DNA of 64,000 bases from Fusarium oxysporum f. sp. lycopersici 4287 (Eukaryota > Ascomycota > Sordariomycetes > Hypocreales > Nectriaceae): the NCBI RefSeq assembly GCF_000149955.1, contig NC_030990.1, positions 1,780,502-1,844,501 of the forward strand. The letters are read 5' to 3'. Every line of letters begins with the position of its first letter. The first letter of the stretch is position 1. The notes under the pieces were generated by a model. It was not told the DNA's origin, ran no database searches, and saw only the letters and a program-made list of their open reading frames with translations. Shown in pieces: positions 25,608 through 37,396 of the stretch. The translations under genes and the position numbers were made by a program.

Positions 25608-28600
25608 TCATCGTCCATATTCCAAATGAGGGATGATGACAGGACCATATTTAGTTGGTGCCGTGAACGCTCCGTCACCCTGAACAACAAAGTCGACGGC
25701 CAGGCTCACCTTAGACAGGCCCTGTTGCGAGCCGTTCAGGCTGGGGTTAGGGCTGAACGGTGTCTGGGGCACTGCTGCCGCTGCGTCTTGGTCGTATGAA
25801 ACAAAGGCGACGTAGTTTCGACGACCCATAAGCTTTTTGAGCTCTCTTGCGGCACCACTGGCATCAGAATGGAAGATCTCCATCATATCTTCTTTTGTGT
25901 CTGACACCTCGTGCGTTGACTTCTTGCCATTCTGAGGTACGTAAAGCGTCTTTTGGTTGTGCAGCATCTTGAGCACATAGTTGCTCTGAGGTGCCGCGAC
26001 GATAGGGGATGAGATGATCTGGTACATGGTCTTGTGATCACCAGGGTGTGTGGGGTCGTGAACCAACCCAGCTCCTGAGGCATTGACGTCTGCAGTAATG
26101 TTAGATGAGAAACTCAAAAACTGATATGTTATTGTCGACTTACCTCCAGAGAGGAAGGTCATTCTGATTCCCTTCTGTTGTGCAATGCCTTGCAGAGTTC
26201 GGATTAAGTAGGTTCTCTCTAAGTCCTTAGTGTCGTGAGTCCACATATCCTTGAGCACTTCTTGAATGTCAAGCTCGCCAAACTGGTTCAAGACATTACC
26301 CATGAGACCAGTTTTTCCGACAGCCTTCTTCACCTGCGAGAAGCCTTGTGCAACCACATCTTTACCGCCGACTACGCCTGCAACGGAGCTCGTGACCTTA
26401 CCCAGAATGTTGTAGGTTGTGTTGACTGCCTTTTTGCCCGCAGCCATTGTGTTGGCAAGGCTCTCCACAGTGTCCAGGCGTGGATACACAAGTGGTACCG
26501 AGATCATCCAGATACAATGCTGCACGCTTGGAGGAAGTGTAGCAACTTTGGGGAAAATCCCTTGGTATGTCGGGCCTGCCATTACTTGGGCTTGGGTACG
26601 CTCGGATCGGCAGTCAGGGCCAACAACCACCACAGCCGGTCCGAGGTACTTCACGAAATGCCAACCAGTTCCAGTGATGGTGAATATGTCGTGATCGGTG
26701 CTGACGTTCCGTAGCATCTCGACAGTGGTATGGTGCTGAAACAACAGGTACATCTCTGTCGCAATTCGTCCAATGTTCTTGAACATGGGTGAAGATTGCA
26801 TATAGTCTGGGTATGAGCCATATCCATCAAAACTATTCGCGTCAGCACATGTAACAAACTGAATGATAACAGTGCACTTACATATCGTGGTCGTCAATCT
26901 GCAGGACGTGGGGAATTTGCGCAAAGGCCTCACGAAGGAATGGTTGATCAAAGTGGCTGGTGTAGTAGTGGAAGTATGCGTGTGCGACATCCTCTTCATG
27001 CCGCGCTGTCCACTGGACGTTCTTCTTGTTGTCACGTCCGCTCATGGCAAGCCACTGCTTGAGGAGAGGGACTTCTTTCCACAAACGATCACCGTAGATC
27101 TGGTCTCCCAACCCTAACTGAACATGAAAGCCACCACAATCGACATTCTTCTGGAGGACGTCCTTCCACATGAATCCAACCCCGCCAAGCTTAGCTCGCT
27201 CGTTCTGTGAAGTGCCTGCAGCGAAGTCGTTGCCGGAGTGTGCAATAAAGCGCCAGCTAGTCTCTTGACGCCCAGCCACGACGAATTCATAGCGTGTGCA
27301 GCCAAGGTGAGAGGTAACTGCATATGTCCAACGCTCAGTACCAGCCTCAGACATGGGCAGTTCTAAATCATATTTATAAAACTTCCATCTTTGGTGTGTA
27401 AAAATTGGGCGAGGCTCGGCTTGTCGTGGATTGGGTGCCAGGTCGTGGCTCAGGTGAATATGGATTGTGGGTGGTTGAGGAGCATCTGTCACAATCAGAA
27501 TACTACCCAGCCAAAGGCCCTTCTCGATATCCATGTTGACATATCGTAGATAGGGGCCAAAGTAAACGCCATTCGTAGGTTGAATTCTGTACATATCAAC
27601 ACCCGCGCTTGGTGGAGGACCGGTAAATCCGGCGGCTGTGGGTGTCGCTGAAGCCGCTACACTCATGATACTCTCAGCATAGCCAGGGGTATGCGGTGGG
27701 AACATCGGAGAGGCCATGGCTTGCTTGCCAAACATTGGCGATGCCAAAGGGTTTCCATAAGTCGAAGCGGTTGGCGAGAGAGGAGCTTGTTCGTGAGATA
27801 TGGGATTTGGTCCCTTGGGGAACTCCCACTGCGTAGCTTGAGATGCCAGGTGAATATAGTAGTATTGTCCGGAATTTTGATCCAAATGGGCGATCCATCC
27901 CTCAGGCAGGGGTGGAGGTGAGGCTGGGTTCTGGGTTTCAAAGGTCTGGGCAGGGGCAACGACTTGCTGCTGAGACGGTTGCCCATTCTGCTCAGGGTGC
28001 GGTTCATTCGCAAACGCAGGGTGAGGGTCGTTGGCAAACGCAGGATGGCCTGGGTGCTGAAGAGCAGGCGAAGCAAGTCCACCAGCAACAGTTGAGGCTG
28101 CAGCTACCGCGGCGGCCTTCGTTGGCGCTGTCGATGTAGTCGCCTGCTGTTGGGGTTGAGCAGCGGCAGAACTTGAGCCGGCTTGCTGGGGCCGTTGCTT
28201 CTCGTTGGGATAGGACGAGTTTCCACCAGGGTTGAGACTCGAGTATGCAGGAGGGGGCGAGTTGGTGTTCATACGTTGGAAGTCTTGCTCCAACACACTG
28301 ACTTGCGCCTGACCCTGTCCTTGCCCTTGTGGCTGTGGCTTTTGTTGTTGTTGCTGTTCGGGTTGTGGGGGAGGACTAAACGACTGATGTGACTGTGCCG
28401 GACTCGAAATAGCATTCATGCCCTGGTACACAGTCGGAGGACCGGATGGCGCTTGATCTGGGGTCTCGGTGGGTGTCCATGGTCGTTGAGGAGGAGGTTG
28501 GTTTCCATACTGCGCGAGTCTCTGGGAAGCGGCCGCACTGGGGGCGCCCAGGCTGTTAAGGGTAGCAGTTCCGGAGATACCAGCGGCGGCATAACGAGCC

Positions 28601-29304
28601 TCAATAGCATCAGCCGGCGCCTGTCCGGGCTCCACAATCGGGGTTTCGGGAGGGGGAGGCGAGCCACGGCTTGCACGGGTCGTTGAAGTTGAGGCAGTTG
28701 AAGCAAAGCGATTTACTCCTTGGTCGTTCATCTTGAGTTGTTGGACAGCGGCAGGCTGAGCCGGTGCATTGCTTGATGAGCCAGACGCAGCACCAGGTGG
28801 CGGATAGTACGTTTTTTGATAGCTGGGATAATTGTTGTTAGAGGAGCCAGGGCGGTGGCTATCGGCCAGAGGACGTTGAAAAAGATCGGTGTCGGCGTCA
28901 GGACTTGTGGGAGAGCTGATAGGTTTTGGGGCAGCCCCTCTTCGCTCAGCGAGACCAGGTTTCTTTCCTGGTGGGCTAGTTTCTAGTCGAGGGCTGGTGT
29001 CGTTGTATGCGGAGCCGAAGGGCTTCGCAGGAGTTGGTTTGCGAACGTCATCGTCGTCCGGGAACGGTAAGGGAGCCGCAGAGCTAGAGGCGCCAGGAGG
29101 AAGAGGAAATGAGTGCTTAGAGGCGGGAGATGTGGACGAAGGAGGCGCAGGATATCGGAAAGCAGAGGATCTGCCATCTTTTGCGGGTTGGGGGCTCTGA
29201 GGTTTGAATATGCGCAAAGGTTCAACGGTAGGGCTGTCGCAGTCTTCAGGGGCGGGCTTGCTGAGAAACATCTCCTCATCCGGAACGCCACGACTACGCT
29301 CCAT
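25608..29304 (-). CDS. WW-domain protein with PhoD-like phosphatase domain
   Basis: A 1197-residue protein from exons 26882-29304, 26144-26832 and 25608-26089, read leftwards. The first half is disordered, rich in Pro, Ser and Gln (poly-Q/PQ near 28330-28360). A WW domain lies at about residues 455-495 (PLPEGWIAHLDQNSGQYYY and ATQWEFPKGP). The C-terminal half is a PhoD-like metallophosphatase region with metal-binding-type motifs LGDQIYGDRLW and QIDDHDIFDGYGSYPD. The second motif is completed only by the splice at 26832/26882, which supports that intron. The fungal PhoD-like group is often predicted to act on phosphodiesters or lipids, but substrate and compartment are unknown. The chosen ATG is the first in a frame that stays open about 450 bases further upstream without another ATG. 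Confidence 0.9.
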
Positions 29305-31427
29305 CTTGAGATACGATGGCGCCTCTAATAGGCGACGGAAGATACGGAAGTGAAATGTGCGGCAGTATGCGATATGGGAGTTCCCCAATGATGGCGGGGT
29401 AACTGAGCGAGCAACAGAACGTCCTGTTTGAGCTTGATGACGCAGATGACGAGGCGCAAAGGAGGCCGCGGTAGCTGGCCTGTTCTTGATCAACAAGTAC
29501 AAACTTGAGAGGTCAAGAAAGCTCTTGGGTGATATGCCCTCTGGGTTTATCTTGTTTGAGTTGTTGGTTAAGCGGGGTTCGACTGTTTGGGCTGTATCGG
29601 CTGAAGTGACGTGGGCTTGTGCGTACAGGTAAGGTAGGTAGGTACCTAGATTAGTAGTTAGTGCCTTTCGTCTCCCGTGGCGTTGGTTGTGCTTGTTTGT
29701 ACCTGATTGAGGGGTCCCAGGAAAGTAGGTAGGTCGCAGAAACGGCCGCGTCAGGTACAAAACTCTGATGTTGGTTTCAGAAGAGTGAAAAAGTGATAAA
29801 AAAATTCAGGGGAATACTTTGTAAAGAACAAAAGCGCATGAAAGAAAAAAAAATTAAAAGAGAAAAGGGGGAAAGGACGATCAAGAGGGGAAGAGGGTCT
29901 CTTCTGCTCAAGCGCCGTGGCCTGCTGGATCATACAGATCATGGGGAGCTTCCAATAGCAATACAGCAGCTGGGAGGCAGCTCGTTAAAACGAAGTGAGG
30001 TGGCGTGGCGTGGCCTTCAATCGTAGGGAACTAGAGGGAGCTTATAAGTGCAGGGGTTTTCTAGCACCCAAGCCAAGGTACCTATGATTGAAACGTCGTT
30101 ACTTCATTGAGAATTAGGTATACCCTACATGCAGTACCTATCAAGTCCTGGTACGGAAAGCTTGTGTCTTGATATTCCCATCATAAATAACAGGTAGGTG
30201 CTGTTCTCCCGAGTATAATGGATGTAACCGCCCGAGTTAAACCAACAAGAAACATCTTTCTTGTCCGGCGGCAACAGCTTCAGGGGCATGAAATGCGTCA
30301 CTCTCACAAGAAAAATATCGAGCTCAGATAATCTCAAACTCAGAGCCTGTGTTTCAAAGACACCATGAATGATGACAAACTCTGATTGGTTCCCCCGAAC
30401 AAGCTGTAAGCGCCCGAGAGCTCGAGCTAAAGCTTGGAAGCCATCAAAAGCGGGGCCTCGGGAAGAGCCTTGCAGGGCTTGGGGGCCAAAGAATAACGGG
30501 AGGGTGGGGCATTTGGGGTAAAATCATGGATCATGAGAGCTCTGGAGCTCATCATGGGTAGCAACATAGCCTCGATGCAAGCGCCCGTCTTTGAAGCCAA
30601 GAAATGCATGTGACCACTAACCGTATTGAATTTCAGGCGGCACATCCAAGAATTATGTGATAACGAGATTGTGAGTTTTGGCGAGGTCCCTCAATTCTGT
30701 GATAACTAACACGTACAGTATTAGAACAAAACGAAGTAAATGGCTGGCGCGAAGGTAAGTTGAGTCATTGGAGCTCCAAATATCAACAACAATAGCCCTA
30801 ACCAAGTCAAATATTTGACAGACACACATCATGACTTTTATAAGGCTCATGTTAATAGACCCTGATCAACTAGTGGCCTAGGCTCTTATTGCCCGGGTTT
30901 AGCTGATCGTTGTCGAGTGGAGTGCAGGAATGCTGTATAAAGGATGCAGATATGCAAGTGATTACTTCTTAATAACCTATCCATTCATGTCTGTAGTGCT
31001 TCATCTTGTAGGCGTAGGTATTGTAAGGAGTTTACTGGGAAGCACTTAGCATGTCTCTCGTGATTGAATTGCTACAATAATTTGCTGCCTACGTTAAATC
31101 AGGATCAAAGTTCATAATAGGTGTTTTCTCTGCCTCATTAACATATTTCGGTCAAGCAAAGTTCAGATCGAAGTCAACACTAAGTAGGTTGGGAGTATGG
31201 ATGGGTCCATGTTACCTTAAGGTGTACCTATCGCTACGGAGTACCAGTTCAAGAATTAGAATTAAAGAAATGTGGGTCGGTCAGCCACTCAACGCGTCTC
31301 AACTTCTAAGACGCGCTTTCTCCAACGTCGCCACCTCGAAATTCCAGGGACTAGATTAAGGGTATCAAATGTGAATGCCCCCTATAGCTAATGCCATTTG
31401 CAACACCTCCAAGTCCTGATCTCCAAC
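29305..31427. promoter_or_regulatory. Divergent intergenic region, PhoD-like / MSH3
   Basis: About 2.1 kb. The left part (29790-29900) is purine-rich on plus, so pyrimidine-rich for the leftward gene, as expected of its leader. GGTA/TACC clusters lie at 29620-29760, 30075-30200 and 31210-31250. A cell-cycle-type box near MSH3 is listed separately. No open frame looks coding. Confidence 0.5.
31292..31317 (+). promoter_or_regulatory. MluI cell-cycle box and a related site upstream of MSH3
   Basis: An exact ACGCGT lies at 31292-31297, and an ACGCGC variant follows at 31311-31316, about 110-135 bases before the MSH3 ATG. ACGCGT is the MBF (Mbp1/Swi6-type) binding word of G1/S genes in yeasts; use by this fungus is inferred. 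Confidence 0.5.
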
Positions 31428-34400
31428 ATGGCTCCCACTCCGAAATCGAGCGAGAAGAAACAACAGTCACTGACTTCATTTTTCACACCAAAAACCGTCA
31501 ATGGCTTGGCAGCAGTCTTTGAGAAGCAAAGCCGAGCACAAGCAGCCAAGTCGCAGCCGCAATCGCAGCCACAGTCATCCAGCAAAGATAACGAGTCGCC
31601 CTCGAGGAAACGAGCTTTAGATGATGCGGGAAAGGAGAATGAGAAGCCTGGAAAGACTCTGAAAAGAGCTAGAGTTAATGACACTCCCGCCAATGAAGAC
31701 ACAAGTACATTTTTCTCCAGATCGAAAGCTGGCGATCAAGAGACCATAGGGACACGAACAGAAAGATACCGATATGACGGCTCCAGTGCACCGACCACCC
31801 AAGATGGTGACAAGAACACGGGGTCGATCCAGAATGAGGATGAAGATGCAGAAGAGAGGCGACAACACCAGGAGCTACATAAAAGATTCGTCAAGAAACT
31901 CGGCCACCCAGATGCACTCGTATGGCGTCGCAATCTCCAAGATGCTGCACCGGCGGGTGAAGATGAAGATGCCGACGCTGATGAAGAGGATGCTCCAGCC
32001 CCTGCAAAGACGAAGAAGAAGGGTTCCAAGACAGGCAAACTCACCCCTATGGAGATCCAGTTCCTTGACATCAAAAGAAAACACATGGACACAATCCTCA
32101 TCATGGAGGTGGGTTTATAAATTTCGATTCTTTGGCGAGGATGCTCGTATAGCGGCCAAGGAGCTGAGTATAGTCTGCATTCCAGGCAAGATGCGTTATG
32201 ATGAGCGTAAGTTATCATTCCTGCAGCTCTGAGCGCATAATTCTAACCTGTACAGACCCATCAGAGGCACATTTAGATCGCTTTGCCTCGGCGAGTATCC
32301 CGGTGCACCGTCTTCCGGTACATGCAAAGCGCCTGGTAGCTGCCGGACACAAAGTCGGTGTCGTTCGTCAAATCGAGACTGCAGCATTGAAGAAGGCTGG
32401 AGACAACCGCAACACCCCATTTGTCCGCAAGCTCACCAATCTCTACACAAAAGGTACATACATCGATGAGAATGGTGAGCTCGACCAGAGCGGTGGTTCG
32501 GGAGCCCCCTCGGGCGGTTATCTATTATGTTTAACGGAATCCAAGGCCAAGGGATGGGGCACTGATGAGAAAGTTGATGTTGGCATCATTGCCGTACAGC
32601 TAGCAACCGGAGACATCATATACGACAACTTCGAGGACGGTTTCATGCGGAGTGAGATTTGAAACGCGGCTCTTGCACATCTCCCCCTGCGAGTTCTTGA
32701 TCGTGGGGGATTTAACCAAGGGTACCGATAAACTCGTGCAGCACTTATCAGGCACCAGCACGAATGTTTTTGGTGACCGGAGTCGAGTCGAGCGCGTTCC
32801 CAAGAGTAAGACTATAGCGGCTGAGGCGTACTCCCACGTCACTCAATTCTACGCGGACAAGCTCAAAGATAATGCCCAAGACGAAACTGCTGCCGCCCTT
32901 CTCGACAAAGTCTTGAAACTTCCCGAGTCTGTCACCATCTGCCTCTCGGCTATGATTAACCATCTCCAAGAATACGGTCTCGAGCACATCTTTGACCTTA
33001 CAAAGTACTTCCATAGCTTCAGCACACGCTCACATATGCTAATCAATGGTACGACCCTCGAAAGCCTTGAAGTGTACCGTAATTCTACAGATCACTCCGA
33101 AAAGGGCAGTCTGTTCTGGGCGCTCAACAAGACACTCACGCGCCCAGGACATCGCCTACTCCGAAAATGGGTAGGACGTCCCCTGCTCGATCAACAACTT
33201 CTCGAGGCCCGTCTCAACGCCGTTGAGGAGCTTCTCGAGAAGCAATCAACCGTTCCTGTATCCCAGCTTGAGTCACTTTTGGCCAACACCAAAACCGATC
33301 TTGAACGCAGTCTTATCCGCATCTATTACGGCAAATGCACACGTCCAGAACTCTTCTCAGTGCTTCAGGCCCTCCAAAGGGTTGCGAGTTACTACTCAAC
33401 CGTCAAGAGTCCTTCTGACGCCCCCTTCTCTTCCTCTCTTCTAAACGATGCTGTCTGTGCACTTCCACAAATTCTTGACACAGTTGTGTCCTATCTCGAG
33501 CGCATTAACCTTGTCGCAGCCCAGAAGGATGACAAATATGGCTTTTTCCGTGATGAATTTCAGACAGAGGATATGCAAGATCATCAACTTGGTATCGCTC
33601 ATGTTGAGCACGAGCTAGATGGTCACCGTGCTGTCGCCGCTGAAAAGATCAAGAAGAAGACTGTCGATTATGTCACTGTTGCTGGCATCGAATATCTTAT
33701 TGAGGTGCCCAACACAGATATCAAAAACGTCCCTGCTTCTTGGGCCAAGATTTCTGGAACCAAGAAACTCTCACGCTTTCACACACCCGAGGTACTTCGC
33801 CTCATCACGGAACGCGACCAACACCGCGAGGCCTTAGCTGCCGCCTGTGACAAGGCCTTCACAGATCTGCTCGCCTCCATTTCTGCAGACTACCAGCCTC
33901 TTCGCGATGCCGTATCTGCTCTCGCGACCCTCGACTGCATTCTCTCACTTTCTAAAGTTGCCGCTCAGCCAGGCTACTCTCGACCCTCATTTCTCCCATC
34001 AACCGCCGACCCAACTATCTCTATTACTAACGGTCGTCACGCTATTGCTGAGCATACTCTTGACGGCGGCTACATACCCTTCTCTACCAGCCTCATGCAT
34101 CCTTCACCTCTCGCTCATCTCATAACTGGCCCCAACATGGGCGGTAAGTCTTCTTTCGTCCGCGCCCTTGCCCTTATAGTTCTCCTTTCTCAAGTGGGCT
34201 CCTATGTCCCAGCCGATGCCTTGTCTCTCACCCTCTGTGATGCTATTCATACACGTACCGGGGCTCGCGACAATCTCTTCGCCGGTGAATCTACATTCAT
34301 GGTTGAGGTCTCTGAAACAGCCCGTATCCTTCGATCGGCCGGCCCCCGAAGTCTGGTCATTCTCGACGAGCTAGGCCGCGGAACCAGTACTCACGATGGC

Positions 34401-34805
34401 GCCGCCATCGCTCAGGCTGTGCTGCAGCATGTCGTCACTGAAACCCGCTGTCTAACACTCTTCATCACGCACTATCAAAATCTAGCGCGGGTAGCTGAAG
34501 GTCTAGATGGTGTCAAGAACGTTCACATGAAATTCAAGGCAGAGAAGGGAGAGGATGGCGAGGAACAGGTCACGTTCTTGTACGAAGTTGGCGAAGGTGT
34601 TGCTCATCGATCTTATGGCTTGAACGTTGCGAGGCTCGCTCGTATTCCCAAGAAGGTCATTGATGTTGCTGCTCTGAAGTCGGGGCAAATGGAGCAAGAA
34701 ATGAAGATTCGTCGCTTCAGGGGTGTTTGCCGTGCCTTGTCAGACGTAATACATAACGGGCCGGATCAACTTGACCCGCTGGTATCGGGCATTGAACAAT
34801 TGTAA
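31428..34805 (+). pseudogene. MSH3: DNA mismatch repair protein MSH3, reading frame broken twice
   Basis: MSH3 pairs with MSH2 as MutS-beta to repair insertion/deletion loops in the nucleus. The N-terminus carries a PCNA-binding PIP box (QQSLTSFF). One intron is at 32207-32255. As read, the frame breaks twice. An extra T in the TTT at 32114-32116 stops translation after 230 residues, just before the [10 protein letters not shown] loop-recognition segment. Another extra T in the TTT at 32658-32660 falls between MRSEI and [10 protein letters not shown]. Discounting exactly those two bases gives an uninterrupted 1108-residue protein of normal MSH3 length. The connector, core and clamp regions are intact, as is the ATPase ([37 protein letters not shown]). 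Either the gene is recently inactivated or the assembly has two errors. Bridging by tiny introns (about 40 nt) is possible on paper but would delete conserved residues. Confidence 0.88.
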
Positions 34806-35448
34806 ATAACATCACAACTATACTACGTACTGTTTCGGGGATTCGATAGAAGAAAGAAATAAAAACCCAATGTCAGAATGACTAATTTCCCATAAGATGC
34901 TTACAATGTCTTCTGTCTTGAAACCCCGTAACTCCAATGTCAAATGATATGTCCGTCTCCCCCGGACACCAAAGTCCACCTAGTTATTCTTTTCTCATGA
35001 CACCATTTTATATGCCTCCTTGAAGCCCCAAATTCCCCATACTGATCATCTGAGCGCCGTTAAACATTGTCCCAAGTTAATCGAAACTCCTAATTGTTTC
35101 CCCACCCGGTACCCATTTTGTTAAAAGTTCAAAAAGAATAATAGAATGTCAAAAACGCAAGTCGGTAGAAATAGGCGTAGGGAGTCGTATGTAATATGTA
35201 CAGCATGTTCGTATCATCTGGGAGGGTTAGAATTTTCTTTTAGTCAGGACGATGATGGCTGTCAGCCAAATGCTTACCTCGGTGGCTGTCATGAGGGTTG
35301 AGAGCAACGATCTAACATGACTCGCCATGATCTGGAAGACTGGCGAACTCCATTTATGCTTGTGTATCTTGTGATTCTCGTTTGTGTCTTGGGTGCCTGC
35401 AGGTCCACGAGGCACATGTCTTGCCTTCTTCGGTGCTCATCTTGTCAG
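34806..35448. other. Intergenic, tail-to-tail spacer
   Basis: This is the spacer between the convergent MSH3 and zinc-finger genes, presumably their 3' UTRs. I see no coding frame or RNA gene. Confidence 0.6.
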
Positions 35449-37396
35449 TCACATTTGTGAGTCGTCCACTGCAAGGCCGTGGGAAAAGTCCAGGTCATTT
35501 TCTGTACCATGCAGGTTCCAGGGTACATTCATGCTTAGCTCTTGCTCCTCTCCAAGGCCACCGTTGTTCTCATTTGGCTCACAAATTTGTGCCTGGGGTG
35601 GTTTCATTCCTGCGTCATTGTGTAAGTGGTCTTGCTGTCGGTTGATAGAGGAAAATGACAATGGAGAGAATGTTGCATTCGGTGTAGCTTGGCTGTAAGG
35701 ATTCAAGAATGGCCTGTCATGGGAAAAAAGAGGGTTGGTTCCAGGTACCCCCATGAAAGGACTGTTGTTTGTCCCTTGTGTTGTATCTCCCGTGATTGAT
35801 CCCGTGTAGTCTTCATGTTTCAGCTGGAATCCATAGTCTGCGGCCAATCGAAACTGATCTGGACCAAGTCCTCGATACTGGTCGAAATTTGGAGGGACGA
35901 ATGGAAGGCGTGACGAAGCATTGTAGATCGTAGCGTCTTTCAAAGCATACGAAGCTTCTACGTGACTGAATGTGCCTGTTTGTGTGTAAGTCCAATTCCA
36001 GAATCCAGTCGTGAATAATGACGGCTCAAATGTTCCTCAAACTTACCTGGAGGGAATGATTCAGGTCGAAGTGTGTTAGATGTTTCTCGGCCTAGAAGTT
36101 GTCGTGGTGCTAGATCTCTCGGATGCGGCGTGGGAGAAACAAGATTTGGATGAAGAAAGTTGTCAATGCTTCGAGCTCCATGCTTCGTGCGAAGGTCGAA
36201 TCTAGTTTCGGTGTCAGTTTTTGGTACAGAAGCGGCACAAAATCTCACCTTCTATCATTCCGAGTGGCAGGAAGTGGAGGTTCACTGATGGAAGCTTTCA
36301 TTTAGTATTAGCGATTTTCCTCTTTGTCAGTTCGCACAATACCCACCAGGCCGGTCCTTTTCATCACGGAAAACATCGTGGATATCTTGCGGTTTTTCTG
36401 GTGGAGGATATGTCTTGGGTTCTTTCTCGCGACTTTTTTTCTTTGTGGGGTTTGTCTCCTTTTCCGTGCCAGATTTCGGGCCACGAGCAGTACTACGGCG
36501 TTGCTTGGGAGCATTGGCCGAGATTTCAGCAAGAGGTGTGGCCTTTTTGCGCTTCGTTTTTGGAGCTTTTCGTGGTGGTGTCTGACAATGTTAGCATTTG
36601 GAAGGGACTTGCTCTCATGGCACATACTGATTCTTCCTGGCCAGGAGCAGGAGAGGAAGCATCATCATACACGTCCTTCGTCCTTTCAACTTCTAGTTCA
36701 GATGTCATGATGAATTGGGTAGGTTCGATACGCTCTGAAGCCCTCTTCATTCTGTCGATCACGGACTTGGGCTTCTTTTGGTTCCGAGTTCGCCTCATCT
36801 CGTCGTCGGCAAGATCCATTTTCCCCATTCCTGGCCACACTTGGCCCTTTAGCGACATTGAGTCGGCTCCCAGAGAGAATTCTTCTTGAACATCGTGATC
36901 TTGGTCATGGTCAAAGAAGCCCGGGAAGATTGGGAAATCGTCTAGAAGTTCGTCTCCTTCGAGCTTAATGGCGGGGCTCATTGATGTCCCCTGTTTAATA
37001 TTCCGCTTGTTTTGCTTTCGACTGTCAGAAATAGTAACAACCACCAGAAGGAGATATCACTACCTTGGCAGAGGCGAAATGATTTCCTTGATTACGCCGG
37101 CTACGAGCCTCTTCCTTCAACTGCTTTGCTCTCATTCTATCAACCAACAGTGCCTCGATGCCATTTTGGGAGTACTACTCCTCGTAACGTTGAAGTTTGA
37201 CCGCAGCGGTGATATCTTGGTGAGCCTTGAGCTTCGTTTGGGTTTCGTGATGAAGGTGTCCTTTCGAAGCGATATGAGTAAGAAGATGTGAGACATCCGA
37301 AAAACGAGGATTCTCAGGACACACGGAACAAAAGAGTGGGATATGTCGACTGATAGGGCTGGCTGTATTGTCCCCTGGTATCGCTGTAGTAGCCAT
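35449..37396 (-). CDS. Single C2H2-type zinc-finger protein with an in-frame TAG
   Basis: A predicted nuclear protein of about 560 residues. Exons leftwards are 37064-37396, 36628-37014, 36347-36581, 36249-36294, 36047-36201 and 35449-35975, and the total closes to a multiple of three. Residues 23-47 form a U1/matrin-like finger: C23-x2-C26, then H41 and H47 (CSVCPENPRFSDVSHLLTHI, ASKGH). After it, codon 74 is TAG (plus-strand 37175-37177) where the flanking text (QRYEE, stop, YSQNGIEALLVDRMRAKQ) suggests Trp. A 42-nt GT-AG segment (37134-37175) could be spliced to skip it in frame, but it lacks a clear branch site. Downstream are acidic and basic low-complexity stretches (PPRKAPKTKRKKATPLAEIS) and a C-terminal Asn/Gly/Pro-rich tail. 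The function is unknown. The gene may be intact by splicing, or broken. Confidence 0.72.

Noticed and set aside
36221..36889. 222-codon plus-strand frame
   Set aside because: It is antisense to exons of the zinc-finger gene, whose exons join in frame, and it has no recognisable domain.
37000..37396. RIP damage across the zinc-finger gene
   Set aside because: Only one CpA-type change is implied. RIP would leave many transitions and several stops, which are not seen.
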